From positions 124,001-188,000 of the forward strand of contig NZ_CP070354.1 of the NCBI RefSeq assembly GCF_016919405.1: a stretch of DNA of 64,000 bases, read 5' to 3'. The stretch comes from Ensifer sp. PDNC004 (GTDB lineage: Bacteria; Pseudomonadota; Alphaproteobacteria; Rhizobiales; Rhizobiaceae). The notes below the pieces were generated by a model. The model was not told the DNA's origin. It did not search any database and was given only the letters and a program-made list of their open reading frames with translations. The position numbers and the translations under genes are program-made. The first letter of the stretch is position 1. The number at the start of each line of letters is the position of its first letter. This document shows, in pieces, positions 44,934 to 53,443 of this stretch.

Positions 44934-45209
44934 ATGTCAAGCCGCCTCAAGACATTCACTGCACTCGCACTGCTCCTATCGGCGCTCCTGCCGGGAGCGG
45001 CGTCGGCCGAAACGGCCTTCCTCGATCATCGCGGCAAGACGATCACGTTCGCAAAACCGCCGGAACGTGTCGTGACGATCGTCCGTTCGGCGCCGATCAT
45101 CTATCGTGCCGTGGACGGAAAGGCCGATCGCATCGTCGGCATGAACAAGGATTCGCTGGTGCGATACTTCACTAGCGGCATCTATGCCGAGATGCTTCCG
45201 GCAACGTGA
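44934..45209 (+). pseudogene. 5' remnant of an iron-siderophore/cobalamin-type ABC binding protein
   Basis: About 91 residues from an ATG with GGAG six bases upstream: a good signal peptide ending PGAASA, then the start of a FecB/BtuF-like periplasmic binding domain (KTITFAKPPERVVTIVRSAP, MNKDSLVRYF). Such proteins are about 320-370 residues, so roughly three quarters are missing. The stop overlaps the beginning of an unrelated damaged gene, indicating a deletion that fused two loci. The stub could be translated, but it lacks a ligand-binding cleft. Confidence 0.75.
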
Positions 45210-46224
45210 CGCCCAACGCCGCAAAGCGGATCGCCTACATCCACTGGGGCAACAGTTGACAGCTGCGAAGCTTCCAGGACTTCAACCACTATATCGACGA
45301 CCTCATCTATATCCACGACCTGCCTCGGTTTGACCTTTCGACCTACGCCGCGGTCATCATGCCGGATGCGATGGATGCAGCCGCGCCGGTCCCGCACCGA
45401 CAGCACCTGAATGCCTATCTGAAGGGTGGCGGCGTTCTCGTCGTCAGTCTGCAGGGGCATGCCGACTGGCTAGAGATTCCTGGCCTTGAATGGACGCCGG
45501 GAAACTGCCGCTCCTTCAGTCCTTCTATCCCTGGCTCAACCGTGAACTCGGCATTAAGCGCCCGTCGAACAATCGCTTCACCTACCTGCAGTGCTCGCAT
45601 GTGCCCTCGGAGTGGCATCCCGCCTGGATCGAGAAAAGTCTCGAACGTGCCGGTTTTGAGACCTCGTTTTCGCCGCTTTACGAACTCGGGCCCGAACTCC
45701 TGGAAAAGACGGACACGCTCTATGTTCCGAGCAGCCACGACGAGTTCTTCCTGAAAAGCCGGTCCGACGATCTCCTTGCGTTCCTCGCCCGTGGCGGAAA
45801 CCTCGTCATCTGCGCCGAGCCGTGCCAGCCATGGCTGCCGTTCATGGCCCCCTTCCATGCGGTCTCGCCACGCCCGTTCACCAACATCAAGGTACGGGTG
45901 CGCAACGACCGGTTCGGCATCTTTGCCGATCTCGGTGGCGACTTCGATGGCTGGGAAGGCATATTCGGGCAATATGCGAGAGGTTGGAGCGATCCGCCCC
46001 CCGGAGCGATCTGGCTGACCGATGTCGGACCGGAGGGCGACCCGAAGCCTGCGGACTGGCCGTGGCAGTATCCGACGACGACGACGGGGCGTGGAGGTTA
46101 TGTCTTCATGCACAATGGCGACAACATGACCCGCTACCCGGATCGTGGCCCCAAAAAGGAGGCGCTGGTCGCCAATGTCTGCCTGGCGCTTCGCAGGCTC
46201 TCCATAGGCGAGTTGCTGTTCTAA
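45206..46224 (+). pseudogene. Disrupted ThuA/glutamine-amidotransferase-like gene
   Basis: Frame 2 reads protein-like from about 45206 (KRIAYIHWGNS), hits an in-frame TGA at 45257-45259, then continues (FQDFNHYIDDLIYIHDLP, LKGGGVLVVSLQGHADWLE). Around 45488-45510 the coding moves to frame 1 and continues from DAGKLPLLQSFYPWLN to the stop at 46224 (LAFLARGGNLVICAEPC, PTTTTGRGGYVFMHNGDN). One nonsense and one frameshift mutation therefore break it. The fold looks like a ThuA-type class-I amidotransferase domain; that assignment is tentative. It is convergent with the next gene, three bases apart. Confidence 0.7.
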
Positions 46225-46227
46225 CGC

Positions 46228-47340
46228 CTACCGGGAGAAGACGCCGTCCATCCAGAAAGGCAACTCGACCGTTGCCTCCGTGTCCGACCAAATGCTCAGG
46301 TTCTCGCGCGAAACGCCGATGTCGGAAACGGCACGCCAGCCATCGGGCAGGCGGATGGCACCGAATGCAAAGCCGATGGCGACTTCCCCGTCCGGCACAA
46401 GCTCGATTGCCGTCGGGTAACCCCGCTTGTTCAGCCAGTTCGGTCGGCTGCTTGCCTCGCGACCGTAGCCGAAGAAAGTGCATCCTTCCTCCAGTCCCAG
46501 CACGCCCCGATGCCGGCCCGAGAAGGGCTCGTAGTGACGTCCCCCGTTGCTCATCCAGAGCATCGAGAATGGCAAGGCCCGCGGGTTCCTGACGGAGAAA
46601 AACAAGAATCCGTCATCACGCGCCGACACTGCGGTCCATCCCACGGTCGAGTTCGGCTCCTCCGCGAGGATCAGGAAATCCTCGGAATCGGGCGGACCCG
46701 GCTGAACGCTCAGGTCCACCGCGCCGCCTCCCTCCAGTCGCACGCTTGTCAGATCGACAAACTCTTGAGGGTACATAAGTGCCGAGTTTCCGCATTGCGG
46801 GTCGGTTTCCACGGCATGTTCGGGCGTTGCCCCGAAAGCTTTCGGCGAGAAGCTCAGAGATGCTTCTCCCGTTATCCGGACCATTGGATGGTGTGCGACG
46901 GGAAGCATGCCGAAGCCCCCGACGAAACGATGACGCTGATAGACAATCGGCTGGTCGGGCTTGAGCGTCAGCTCCTTGAATACAGCGGCGCCAGCAACCT
47001 GGCCGTCGAGCCGGAAGATCGCTGTAACCGTGCCGTCGGCATCTGTCCGGCAGCTCTCTTCCAGCCAGACCCCGTTGGCGGTCAAGCCGTGTTCGACGGT
47101 ACCGCTGACGTCATCGTGCCCGAACGGCGCGCAGAAGAAATCACCGGAAAGACTGGCGAGGCTTTGGCCCATGGCTGCGGGTACACGTTCCGGCCGGCCC
47201 CCATTGTCCTCGCCTGTGCGCCAGGGCGCACGGTGCATCGGTCGTATCCGGTCGGCCCCCCTCCCAAAGGCGACTTCCTCCAGATGCCCGCCCTGCGGGT
47301 TGAACGTTACCTTCGCGCTGTTGGTTTCGATGACATGCAT
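46228..47340 (-). CDS. Galactose-mutarotase-like (aldose epimerase fold) protein
   Basis: About 370 residues from the ATG at 47340 with GGAG six bases upstream. The sequence is beta-rich (VTFNPQGGHLEEVAFG, ELTLKPDQPIVYQRHRFVGG, VAHHPMVRITGEASLSF) and resembles the carbohydrate-binding beta-sandwich of aldose 1-epimerases. A full catalytic His/Glu set was not confirmed by eye, so it may bind rather than convert a sugar. It is divergent from the flavoprotein operon across an AT-rich palindrome. Confidence 0.65.
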   Translation of the reverse strand: MHVIETNSAKVTFNPQGGHLEEVAFGRGADRIRPMHRAPWRTGEDNGGRPERVPAAMGQSLASLSGDFFCAPFGHDDVSGTVEHGLTANGVWLEESCRTDADGTVTAIFRLDGQVAGAAVFKELTLKPDQPIVYQRHRFVGGFGMLPVAHHPMVRITGEASLSFSPKAFGATPEHAVETDPQCGNSALMYPQEFVDLTSVRLEGGGAVDLSVQPGPPDSEDFLILAEEPNSTVGWTAVSARDDGFLFFSVRNPRALPFSMLWMSNGGRHYEPFSGRHRGVLGLEEGCTFFGYGREASSRPNWLNKRGYPTAIELVPDGEVAIGFAFGAIRLPDGWRAVSDIGVSRENLSIWSDTEATVELPFWMDGVFSR

Positions 47341-47397
47341 TATCCGCTCCATTGGCCGGGAGTTGGTCTTCGGCGACCATATCGAGCGCATAATAAT

Positions 47398-47411
47398 AAA
47401 ACAATTGTTTT
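47398..47411. promoter_or_regulatory. 14-bp perfect palindrome AAAACAATTGTTTT
   Basis: A perfect palindrome in a very AT-rich patch in the middle of the 130-base divergent region between the mutarotase-like gene and the PPOX flavoprotein gene. It suits an operator for both directions, possibly of the ROK repressor encoded at 49719, though that link is only proximity. Confidence 0.5.
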
Positions 47412-47470
47412 TCTTTATTGACGAGGCGTCGGTTTTTTGACACTCCTTGCGCTCAAGGGGAGGGCAAGGC

Positions 47471-48073
47471 ATGCGCTCAATTGACCAAACTGAACTGCGA
47501 CAGATTTTTCCCGCGCCCGAGGCGTTGGTTGTCAGCAAACAACTCACCCGGCTCGACAAACACTGTCTTCAATTTCTCTCGCTGTCTCCGTTCGCCTTGA
47601 TCGGCACGCGCAGCCAGGCGGGTGGAGACGTATCGCCACGCGGGGATCCAAGGGGGTTCGTCCACGTGTTGGATGAAAACACGTTCCTTATCCCCGACCG
47701 CCCTGGCAACAACCGGCTCGACACCATGGAAAACATCCTGGCTGATCCCGTGGTCGGATGCCTGTTTCTTGTGCCTGGCCTGGGCGAGATCCTTCGCGTC
47801 AACGGCGTTGCCGACATCGTGGCCGGCGGCGCGCTCGAAGCCCTTTCCATTCAGGGCAGGGCGCCGCGCGTGGCGATCCGGGTGCATGTCAGGGAAGTGT
47901 TCTTTCACTGCTCCAAGGCGGTCATCCGCTCGAAACTCTGGAATCCGGCAACCTTTGCAACGCGCGAAGATTTTCCGCCACTCGGTGAGATCCTAGCGGA
48001 TCAGATTGCCGGTCTCGACAAGGAAGAGATGGTGGAAAAGATCCGCGTCGGCGATCAACGAACACTTTACTGA
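47471..48073 (+). CDS. Pyridoxamine-5'-phosphate-oxidase-fold (PPOX) flavoprotein
   Basis: 200 residues from the ATG preceded by a strong GGGGAGGG/AAGG ribosome site; an in-frame TTG at 47447 is less likely. The split-barrel FMN fold is visible in FALIGTRSQAGGDVSPRGDP, FLIPDRPGNNRLDTMENIL and HCSKAVIRSKLW, matching the MSMEG_1061-type PPOX family. It probably binds FMN and reduces or oxidises a small molecule. It is followed at seven bases by a ferredoxin gene and then a ferredoxin reductase, suggesting it receives electrons from NAD(P)H through them. Confidence 0.88.
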   Translation: MRSIDQTELRQIFPAPEALVVSKQLTRLDKHCLQFLSLSPFALIGTRSQAGGDVSPRGDPRGFVHVLDENTFLIPDRPGNNRLDTMENILADPVVGCLFLVPGLGEILRVNGVADIVAGGALEALSIQGRAPRVAIRVHVREVFFHCSKAVIRSKLWNPATFATREDFPPLGEILADQIAGLDKEEMVEKIRVGDQRTLY

Positions 48074-48080
48074 GGCGCCA

Positions 48081-48401
48081 ATGATCGAAGTGAAATTCAT
48101 CCAATCGAACGGTGAGCAATGCGTCGTGCTCACCGAGCCCGTGGGCAGCCTCATGCAATTGGCGCTGGCCAACAATGTCGGGAGCATCCTTGGAGACTGT
48201 GGTGGAACATGCGGTTGCGGGACGTGCCAGGTTCATGTCGACGAGCACTGGATGGCAAGGCTCCCATCGATCGCTGACGATGAAGCCGACATGCTGTCAT
48301 TGTCGGAAAACCTCACGCCGCAAAGCCGACTTGCCTGCCAGATCAAGTTGAAGCCCGACCTGGACGGGCTGACCGTGCGTGTCCCCGAAGTGCAGGGATA
48401 A
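48081..48401 (+). CDS. Adrenodoxin/putidaredoxin-type [2Fe-2S] ferredoxin
   Basis: A 106-residue ferredoxin. Cluster ligands are Cys40, Cys46, Cys49 and Cys86, the exact Cx5Cx2Cx36C spacing of adrenodoxin-type ferredoxins that serve P450s, Rieske oxygenases or Fe-S assembly. An extra Cys44 lies in the loop. It carries single electrons from the reductase encoded 46 bases downstream. No P450 or oxygenase is in the window, so the acceptor may be the PPOX protein or an unlinked enzyme. Confidence 0.94.
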   Translation: MIEVKFIQSNGEQCVVLTEPVGSLMQLALANNVGSILGDCGGTCGCGTCQVHVDEHWMARLPSIADDEADMLSLSENLTPQSRLACQIKLKPDLDGLTVRVPEVQG

Positions 48402-48447
48402 CCAGGAACGATCGTCGAGCTTTTGGCTCAGAAGGGATGGCAGAACC

Positions 48448-49674
48448 GTGAGTGCGATAGTGATAGTGGGTGGCGGCCAGGCTGCCGTTGCCGCGGCTGC
48501 CCGGTTGAGGGCGCTCAAGGTCGAGCGGCCGATCACGATCATTGCCGATGAAGCAGTGCTGCCTTACCAAAGACCGCCGCTTTCGAAGAGCTACCTGCTG
48601 GGCGGTGCTTCTCTCACCGATATCTTGCTCAGGCCCGCGAGCTGGTACGCCGACCTCGGCATCGAAATCTTGACCGGGACACGGGTCGACCACATCGATC
48701 GCAATCGGCAACGTGTTACGTGCGATACCGGCGAAGAGCGCGCCTACGGAACGCTCGTTCTGGCAACGGGCGGATCTCCACGGGCGTGGCCGGCGACCCT
48801 CGGGGGAAACCTGGGCGGTGTCTATGTGGCGCGGAACAAGGCGGATGCCGATCGGCTCATGCCTGAAATGATACCTGGAAAGACCATGCTCGTCGTCGGT
48901 GGCGGCTATGTCGGCCTGGAAGCTGCCGCCGTCGGCGCTGAACTCGGCCTGAACGTGACGGTGATCGAGGCGGACGCCCGGATTCTCAATCGTGTTGCAT
49001 CATCGGCGACATCAGACTTTTTAAGAAAACTTCACGTGCGCCATGGGGTCTCCATCAAGGAGAGCACTGGCCTTGTTCGTTTCGTCGGCAACAACGGCCG
49101 TGTCGCCGAAGCCGAGACGAGCGACGGCTCCATCCTGCCCATCGATTTCGCAATCGTTGGAATTGGGATCACCCCGAACATCGGCCTGGCGGAAGGATGC
49201 GGGCTCGCCGTGATGAACGGTATCCTGGTCGACGCCTTCGGCAGAACCTCGGATCCAAACGTCTACGCAGTCGGAGATTGCGCCGCTTTCCCGTACGGTC
49301 AAGGCACGGTCCGATTGGAGTGCGTACAGAACGCGATTGACCTCGCCGAAGCTGCCGCAGCATCGATTGCGGGCTCCCCGAAACCCTATGTACCAGTGCC
49401 CTGGTTCTGGTCAGATCAATATGATGCGAAGCTGCAGATCGCCGGACTGAACACGGGTTACACCGACGTCCTTTCGCGCGCTGGAAAGACTGCCGACGCG
49501 CGCTCGCTCTGGTATTTCGACAAGGAACGGTTTCTCGCCGTCGACGCCATCAACGATGGCAAATCGTTTGTGATGGGGAAGAAGCTTCTCGCACGCGGCA
49601 TTTCTCCTTCCAGGGACATCCTTGCAGATCCAGACATCGACGTGGTTGGTTATGTCCAATCCCTGTTGCGCTGA
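48448..49674 (+). CDS. Ferredoxin reductase, FAD/NAD(P)-dependent (putidaredoxin reductase type)
   Basis: 408 residues from a GTG with AAGGGATGG upstream. The N-terminal FAD motif VIVGGGQAAVAAAARL, the PYQRPPLSKSYLL active region, the NAD motif MLVVGGGYVGLEAAAVGAELG and NVYAVGDCAAFP are all present, as is the C-terminal reductase domain (WFWSDQYDAKLQIAGL). It passes electrons from NAD(P)H to the adjacent ferredoxin in the cytoplasm. The three genes form one operon. Confidence 0.94.
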   Translation: MSAIVIVGGGQAAVAAAARLRALKVERPITIIADEAVLPYQRPPLSKSYLLGGASLTDILLRPASWYADLGIEILTGTRVDHIDRNRQRVTCDTGEERAYGTLVLATGGSPRAWPATLGGNLGGVYVARNKADADRLMPEMIPGKTMLVVGGGYVGLEAAAVGAELGLNVTVIEADARILNRVASSATSDFLRKLHVRHGVSIKESTGLVRFVGNNGRVAEAETSDGSILPIDFAIVGIGITPNIGLAEGCGLAVMNGILVDAFGRTSDPNVYAVGDCAAFPYGQGTVRLECVQNAIDLAEAAAASIAGSPKPYVPVPWFWSDQYDAKLQIAGLNTGYTDVLSRAGKTADARSLWYFDKERFLAVDAINDGKSFVMGKKLLARGISPSRDILADPDIDVVGYVQSLLR

Positions 49675-49718
49675 CCTTCAGCGCTGTGATCGCGTCGGCT
49701 GGTAACGGCGCCGCCTGC

Positions 49719-50852
49719 CTACCGCATCCCCTCGAGCGATTGCTTCGTCAGCAGATCCGGGTGCGGCGTCATCAGGTTCAAGAGAGGAAGAGCGGATGCG
49801 CCCAAAAGCGCGCTCGTGGTGCCCAACCTGCTAATCTCGACCCTTTGATGAGCCTCGTCCGTGCAAGTCGACGGCAGGATTTCCTGCACGCCCGCGAGAA
49901 GCAACTCCAGCAACCAGCCGGGCGCCGTTCCGCCCAGAATGATCCGATCGGGGTCGAATGCGTTCTCCAACGTCACGATGGCGCGCGTGAGGGGAGGGAC
50001 CGCCCTTGCAAGCCAGGCTTTGATCTCGCCGTCGTCGGAACCCAGGCGATCGATCCGATCGCCGAATTCGGCCAGCGACAAATAGGTGTGCAGGCAGCCC
50101 CTGTTGCCGCAGTGGCATTGAGGGCCGTTCGGGTCCACGAGGATGTGACCGAATTCGCCGGCGTTCCCGCGATAGCCGCGTTGCAGCTTGCTGTCGCGCA
50201 CGATCGCGCCACCGACGCCGGCGCCAATGAAGATGTAAAGGAAGTCGCTTCGTTCCTTGGCCGTACCTGAGAGATTTTCCGCCATCGCGGCTGCATTCGC
50301 GTCATTCTCGATCCACGTGTCCGGACCGAAGAAATGCTGGATCGTGCGGACTTGCTCGAGATAATCCGAATGCGGCTCGCGGTGCCGTGGCATGGCAAGC
50401 GGGGCCGAGACCGCGATCCCGACGCCAAGCCGCGCCCTGTCTTGCATGCTTTGCGAACAGGCCGCTTCTATTTGTTCCAGGGAACGGCGTATTTCCGCCG
50501 CGTCCGACGTGAGCTTGAAGGCGCCGCCCTCGAACACGACGTCTCCGACCAGATTGGTGCCCAGGTACCGGCATTCGGACCCGGTCACGTGAAAGCCGAG
50601 CGAATAGCCGCGGTCCGGATTGATGGCGACCTCGATCTGCGGCTGACCCCGAAGCCCCTTGCGCCTGCCGATCTGTTTGACGAAGCCTTCGGCCAACAGG
50701 TCTTCGACAATGTTCCTTACGGCCTGTGGTGTCAGGCCGCTCAACCTTGCAAGCTCGACCCGCGATAGACTTTCCGTCCGCCGAAGCGCGTCGAGGATTA
50801 CAGCCCGATTGTAGGTCCTTGTAAGGGCTGCGGAATTTCCAAACTTTACCAC
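49719..50852 (-). CDS. ROK-family transcriptional repressor (NagC/XylR type)
   Basis: About 377 residues from the GTG at 50852 (GAGG five bases upstream); the frame opens at another GTG at 50894. The N-terminal helix-turn-helix is LSRVELARLSGLTPQAVRNIV. The ROK sugar-kinase-like domain has IFIGAGVGGAIV, GNAGEFGHI and the zinc motif CHCGNRGCLHTY. Such repressors respond to sugars or sugar phosphates. It is convergent with the ferredoxin reductase gene; its targets may include the mutarotase-like locus or the Ugp-type operon. Confidence 0.9.
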   Translation of the reverse strand: MVKFGNSAALTRTYNRAVILDALRRTESLSRVELARLSGLTPQAVRNIVEDLLAEGFVKQIGRRKGLRGQPQIEVAINPDRGYSLGFHVTGSECRYLGTNLVGDVVFEGGAFKLTSDAAEIRRSLEQIEAACSQSMQDRARLGVGIAVSAPLAMPRHREPHSDYLEQVRTIQHFFGPDTWIENDANAAAMAENLSGTAKERSDFLYIFIGAGVGGAIVRDSKLQRGYRGNAGEFGHILVDPNGPQCHCGNRGCLHTYLSLAEFGDRIDRLGSDDGEIKAWLARAVPPLTRAIVTLENAFDPDRIILGGTAPGWLLELLLAGVQEILPSTCTDEAHQRVEISRLGTTSALLGASALPLLNLMTPHPDLLTKQSLEGMR

Positions 50853-50951
50853 ATCCGCCTCAATATTCGTTGGTTGCACACCTAGCAAAACCACCGCAAA
50901 TCGGCAACCGCGCCGGATCCGGACGACCGCGCACCCGACACTGCCTGAGGC

Positions 50952-51854
50952 TCACGGCCAGGCCGCGTAGTTCGTGTTGACGTCGCTCCTCTTCAAGGCG
51001 GCGCCGGCGCGATGGGCGCGCGGCGACACGCCCGCGATGCGCTTGAAGAACCGGCTGAAATAAGCGGCGTCCTTGAAGCCGAGCGCTTCTGCCACTTCTG
51101 AAACCTGCAGGCCGGAATTGTCGAGCAGGATCGAGGCTTCCGTCATCAGCCGCTCGTGAATGAGTTCCATCGGGGTTCGGCCGGTCGCTCGCCGGGTCGC
51201 GGTGTTCAGCCGGTCGGCGGTCACGCCGAGCGCCTCGGCATAGGCGCCGATCGACCAGTGGTCGCGAATGTGCAGTTCCACGAGATGGACGAAGCTGCGC
51301 ACGATCGCCCGCGGCGACGGTTGCGGCCGGTCGTGACCGGGGTTTGCCAGCCGCCAGATGGAGATCAGCACCAGCGCCAGTTGATGGCGGATGACTTCCT
51401 GTGCGCCGGGCTCGTTGGCGCTGAGTTCCTGTTCTATGGCTTGCAACGCCTGGGACAACTGGCGGGCAGCCGCGACCGGGATACGGGCGCCAAGGATCGG
51501 GCGAGCGATCGCTTCGCGCACCTGGGCAAAGACGGCGCCCGTCGGCATCGCCGAACCGAGCACGAGATCGGGAATAGCCAGCGACGCCCCCTCGGCGCCC
51601 GCGTCGAACAGGACGGATCCTGTCTCGCCTGCCGGCGCCCACACGATCGCCGGGCCGGATAGCGGAACGTCATGCCGACCGACGCGGATATGGCCGCCGC
51701 CCGAAAGCACGACGAAGATCCGGTTACGGGTCCCGCGGAACGTCCATTCCGATTGCGACAGGGCCGCCTTGAACACTCGTGCCTCGGTGGGGCCGGCGGG
51801 GCGTGCGCTTGTGGTTGGCTGGTTCGTTGCAGAGGTGCTGGAAGCTGGCGTCAC
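50952..51854 (-). CDS. AraC-family transcriptional regulator
   Basis: A 300-residue regulator from a GTG start. A cupin-like N-terminal sensor (IFVVLSGGGHIRVGRHDVP) is followed by the AraC double helix-turn-helix (YAEALGVTADRLNTATRRATG, VSEVAEALGFKDAAYFSRFFK). It is divergent from the Liv-type transporter and pathway operon, so it likely activates it in response to the substrate. An inverted repeat sits between the two start codons. Confidence 0.92.
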   Translation of the reverse strand: MTPASSTSATNQPTTSARPAGPTEARVFKAALSQSEWTFRGTRNRIFVVLSGGGHIRVGRHDVPLSGPAIVWAPAGETGSVLFDAGAEGASLAIPDLVLGSAMPTGAVFAQVREAIARPILGARIPVAAARQLSQALQAIEQELSANEPGAQEVIRHQLALVLISIWRLANPGHDRPQPSPRAIVRSFVHLVELHIRDHWSIGAYAEALGVTADRLNTATRRATGRTPMELIHERLMTEASILLDNSGLQVSEVAEALGFKDAAYFSRFFKRIAGVSPRAHRAGAALKRSDVNTNYAAWP

Positions 51855-51880
51855 ATCGTGATCCCGGTTTCCGTGAAAAG

Positions 51881-51897
51881 TACAAGTATCTCTTGTA
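51881..51897. promoter_or_regulatory. Inverted repeat TACAAG-N5-CTTGTA in araC/liv divergent region
   Basis: TACAAG (51881-51886) and CTTGTA (51892-51897) are perfect inverted copies with a five-base spacer, 27 bases upstream of the AraC start. Candidate operator for araC and possibly the liv promoter. Confidence 0.45.
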
Positions 51898-52032
51898 AAA
51901 GTCTATTCCGTAGCGACAGGGCCGGTATTAGCCTGAGATGGTCGAATACAGCTTCTGGATGCCGGAGGAGAACGGGCACCAGGCGAGCATGACGACGGGG
52001 CTCGCACCACGCGGGCAAATGGGAGGAGAATC

Positions 52033-53256
52033 ATGAAAACCTTTCGACGCAGGCAAGTCCTGCGAACGACGGCGCTCGCCGTGATCATGCTCGCCAGCGG
52101 CATCGCCAGCACGGCGGTGGCTGAGGACCGCAAGTCCGTGAAGATCGGTTATGCGATCTCGAAGACCGGGCCGAACGCGGGCGGTGCCGGCATTACCACG
52201 CTGCCGAACTACCAGCTTTGGGTAAAGGACGTGAACGACGCCGGCGGCCTCGAACTGCCTGACGGTTCGAAACTGCCGATCGAAGTCATCGAGTATGACG
52301 ACCGCTCCTCGTCCGAAGAGGTCGTGCGAGCGGTCGAGCGCCTGGCGACCCAGGACGAGGTCGATTTCATGCTCGTGCCCTGGGGCACGGGCTTCAACCT
52401 GGCCGTCGCACCGCTGTTTGACCGCTACGGCTATCCGCAGCTCGCCGTCTCTGCCGTCACCGACAAGGCGCCGCAATTCGTGCAGCGCTGGAAGAAGAGC
52501 TTCTGGATGCTGGGCGGCGGCCACGACTATGCGCGGGCGCTCGCCGCGATCCTTGCCGAAACCAGCAAGGCCGGCACGATCAACACCAAGGTGGCGATGG
52601 TCTCGGTTGCCGACGGCTTCGGCATCGATCTGGTCACGGCCGCCCGTCCGGCCTTCGCGGAAGCCGGCATCGAGGTCGTCTATGACAAGACCTATCCTGT
52701 CGGCACCTCCGACTTCTCGCCGATGATCAACGAGGCGAAGGCAAGCGGCGCCGATGCTTTCGTTGCCTTCTCCTATCCGCCGGATACTTTCGCGCTGACG
52801 CAGCAGGCACAGGTGGCAAGCTTCAATCCCAAGGTGCTCTATCTCGGGGTTGGCACCGGCTTTCCGGTCTACGGCAAGAACAACGGCGACAATGCCACAG
52901 GCATCATGAGCCTGGGTGGCATCGACCCGAACAACGCGGCCAATGCCGACTATCGCAAGCGCCACGAAGCCGTCACCGGCGTCGCGCCAGATTACTGGGG
53001 CAGCGTCATCACCTATGCCAGCCTGCAGATGCTGCAGGAGGCGATCAAGCGCAAGGGTCTCGACCGGGAGGCGGTGTCTGCCGAACTTTCGAGCGGCACG
53101 TTCGAAACCGTCATCGGCGAAACCCGGTTCGAGGACAACCAGTTGCGCAAGCTCTGGTGGACGGGACAATGGCAGAACGGCCAGTTCGTCGGCGTGGCGC
53201 CAGGCGACCGGGAGGGCGCGAGCAAACCCGTCCTGCCGCGCCAGGCCTGGAAGTAG
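52033..53256 (+). CDS. Liv-type periplasmic binding protein (branched-chain amino acid/aromatic acid-like)
   Basis: A 407-residue protein with an N-terminal signal MKTFRRRQVLRTTALAV...STAVAE that has Sec features and an Arg-rich, Tat-like start (RRRQVLRT). The mature region is a Peripla_BP_6 domain (IGYAISKTGPNAGGAG, EYDDRSSSEEVVRAVERLA, YPVGTSDFSPMINEAKASG). This family binds amino acids, amides or aromatic acids. It is the first gene of the operon divergent from AraC. GGAGGAGAATC precedes the ATG. Confidence 0.92.
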   Translation: MKTFRRRQVLRTTALAVIMLASGIASTAVAEDRKSVKIGYAISKTGPNAGGAGITTLPNYQLWVKDVNDAGGLELPDGSKLPIEVIEYDDRSSSEEVVRAVERLATQDEVDFMLVPWGTGFNLAVAPLFDRYGYPQLAVSAVTDKAPQFVQRWKKSFWMLGGGHDYARALAAILAETSKAGTINTKVAMVSVADGFGIDLVTAARPAFAEAGIEVVYDKTYPVGTSDFSPMINEAKASGADAFVAFSYPPDTFALTQQAQVASFNPKVLYLGVGTGFPVYGKNNGDNATGIMSLGGIDPNNAANADYRKRHEAVTGVAPDYWGSVITYASLQMLQEAIKRKGLDREAVSAELSSGTFETVIGETRFEDNQLRKLWWTGQWQNGQFVGVAPGDREGASKPVLPRQAWK

Positions 53257-53355
53257 CCTGAGACCGCATCGGCCGGAAAACTGCGAAGGGTAGAGCCGAG
53301 CAGGAAGGCCGCCGCGGCGCGCCGTGCCGGCGTCCTGGTCAGTCAAGCGAGACAA

Positions 53356-53381
53356 GCCCCATCCCCATCGCGGGGAGGGGC
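53356..53381 (+). terminator. Hairpin between binding-protein and permease genes
   Basis: GCCCC...GGGGC with an inner CCCC/GGGG pair around ATCGC and a small bulge, in the 187-base gap after the binding-protein stop. It likely gives partial termination within the operon. Confidence 0.4.
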
Positions 53382-53443
53382 GATCCTAAGGGGCAGGCGC
53401 GCGATCGCGACGGTCCCAAAGAGTGAAATAGAGGAGGAGGCCG

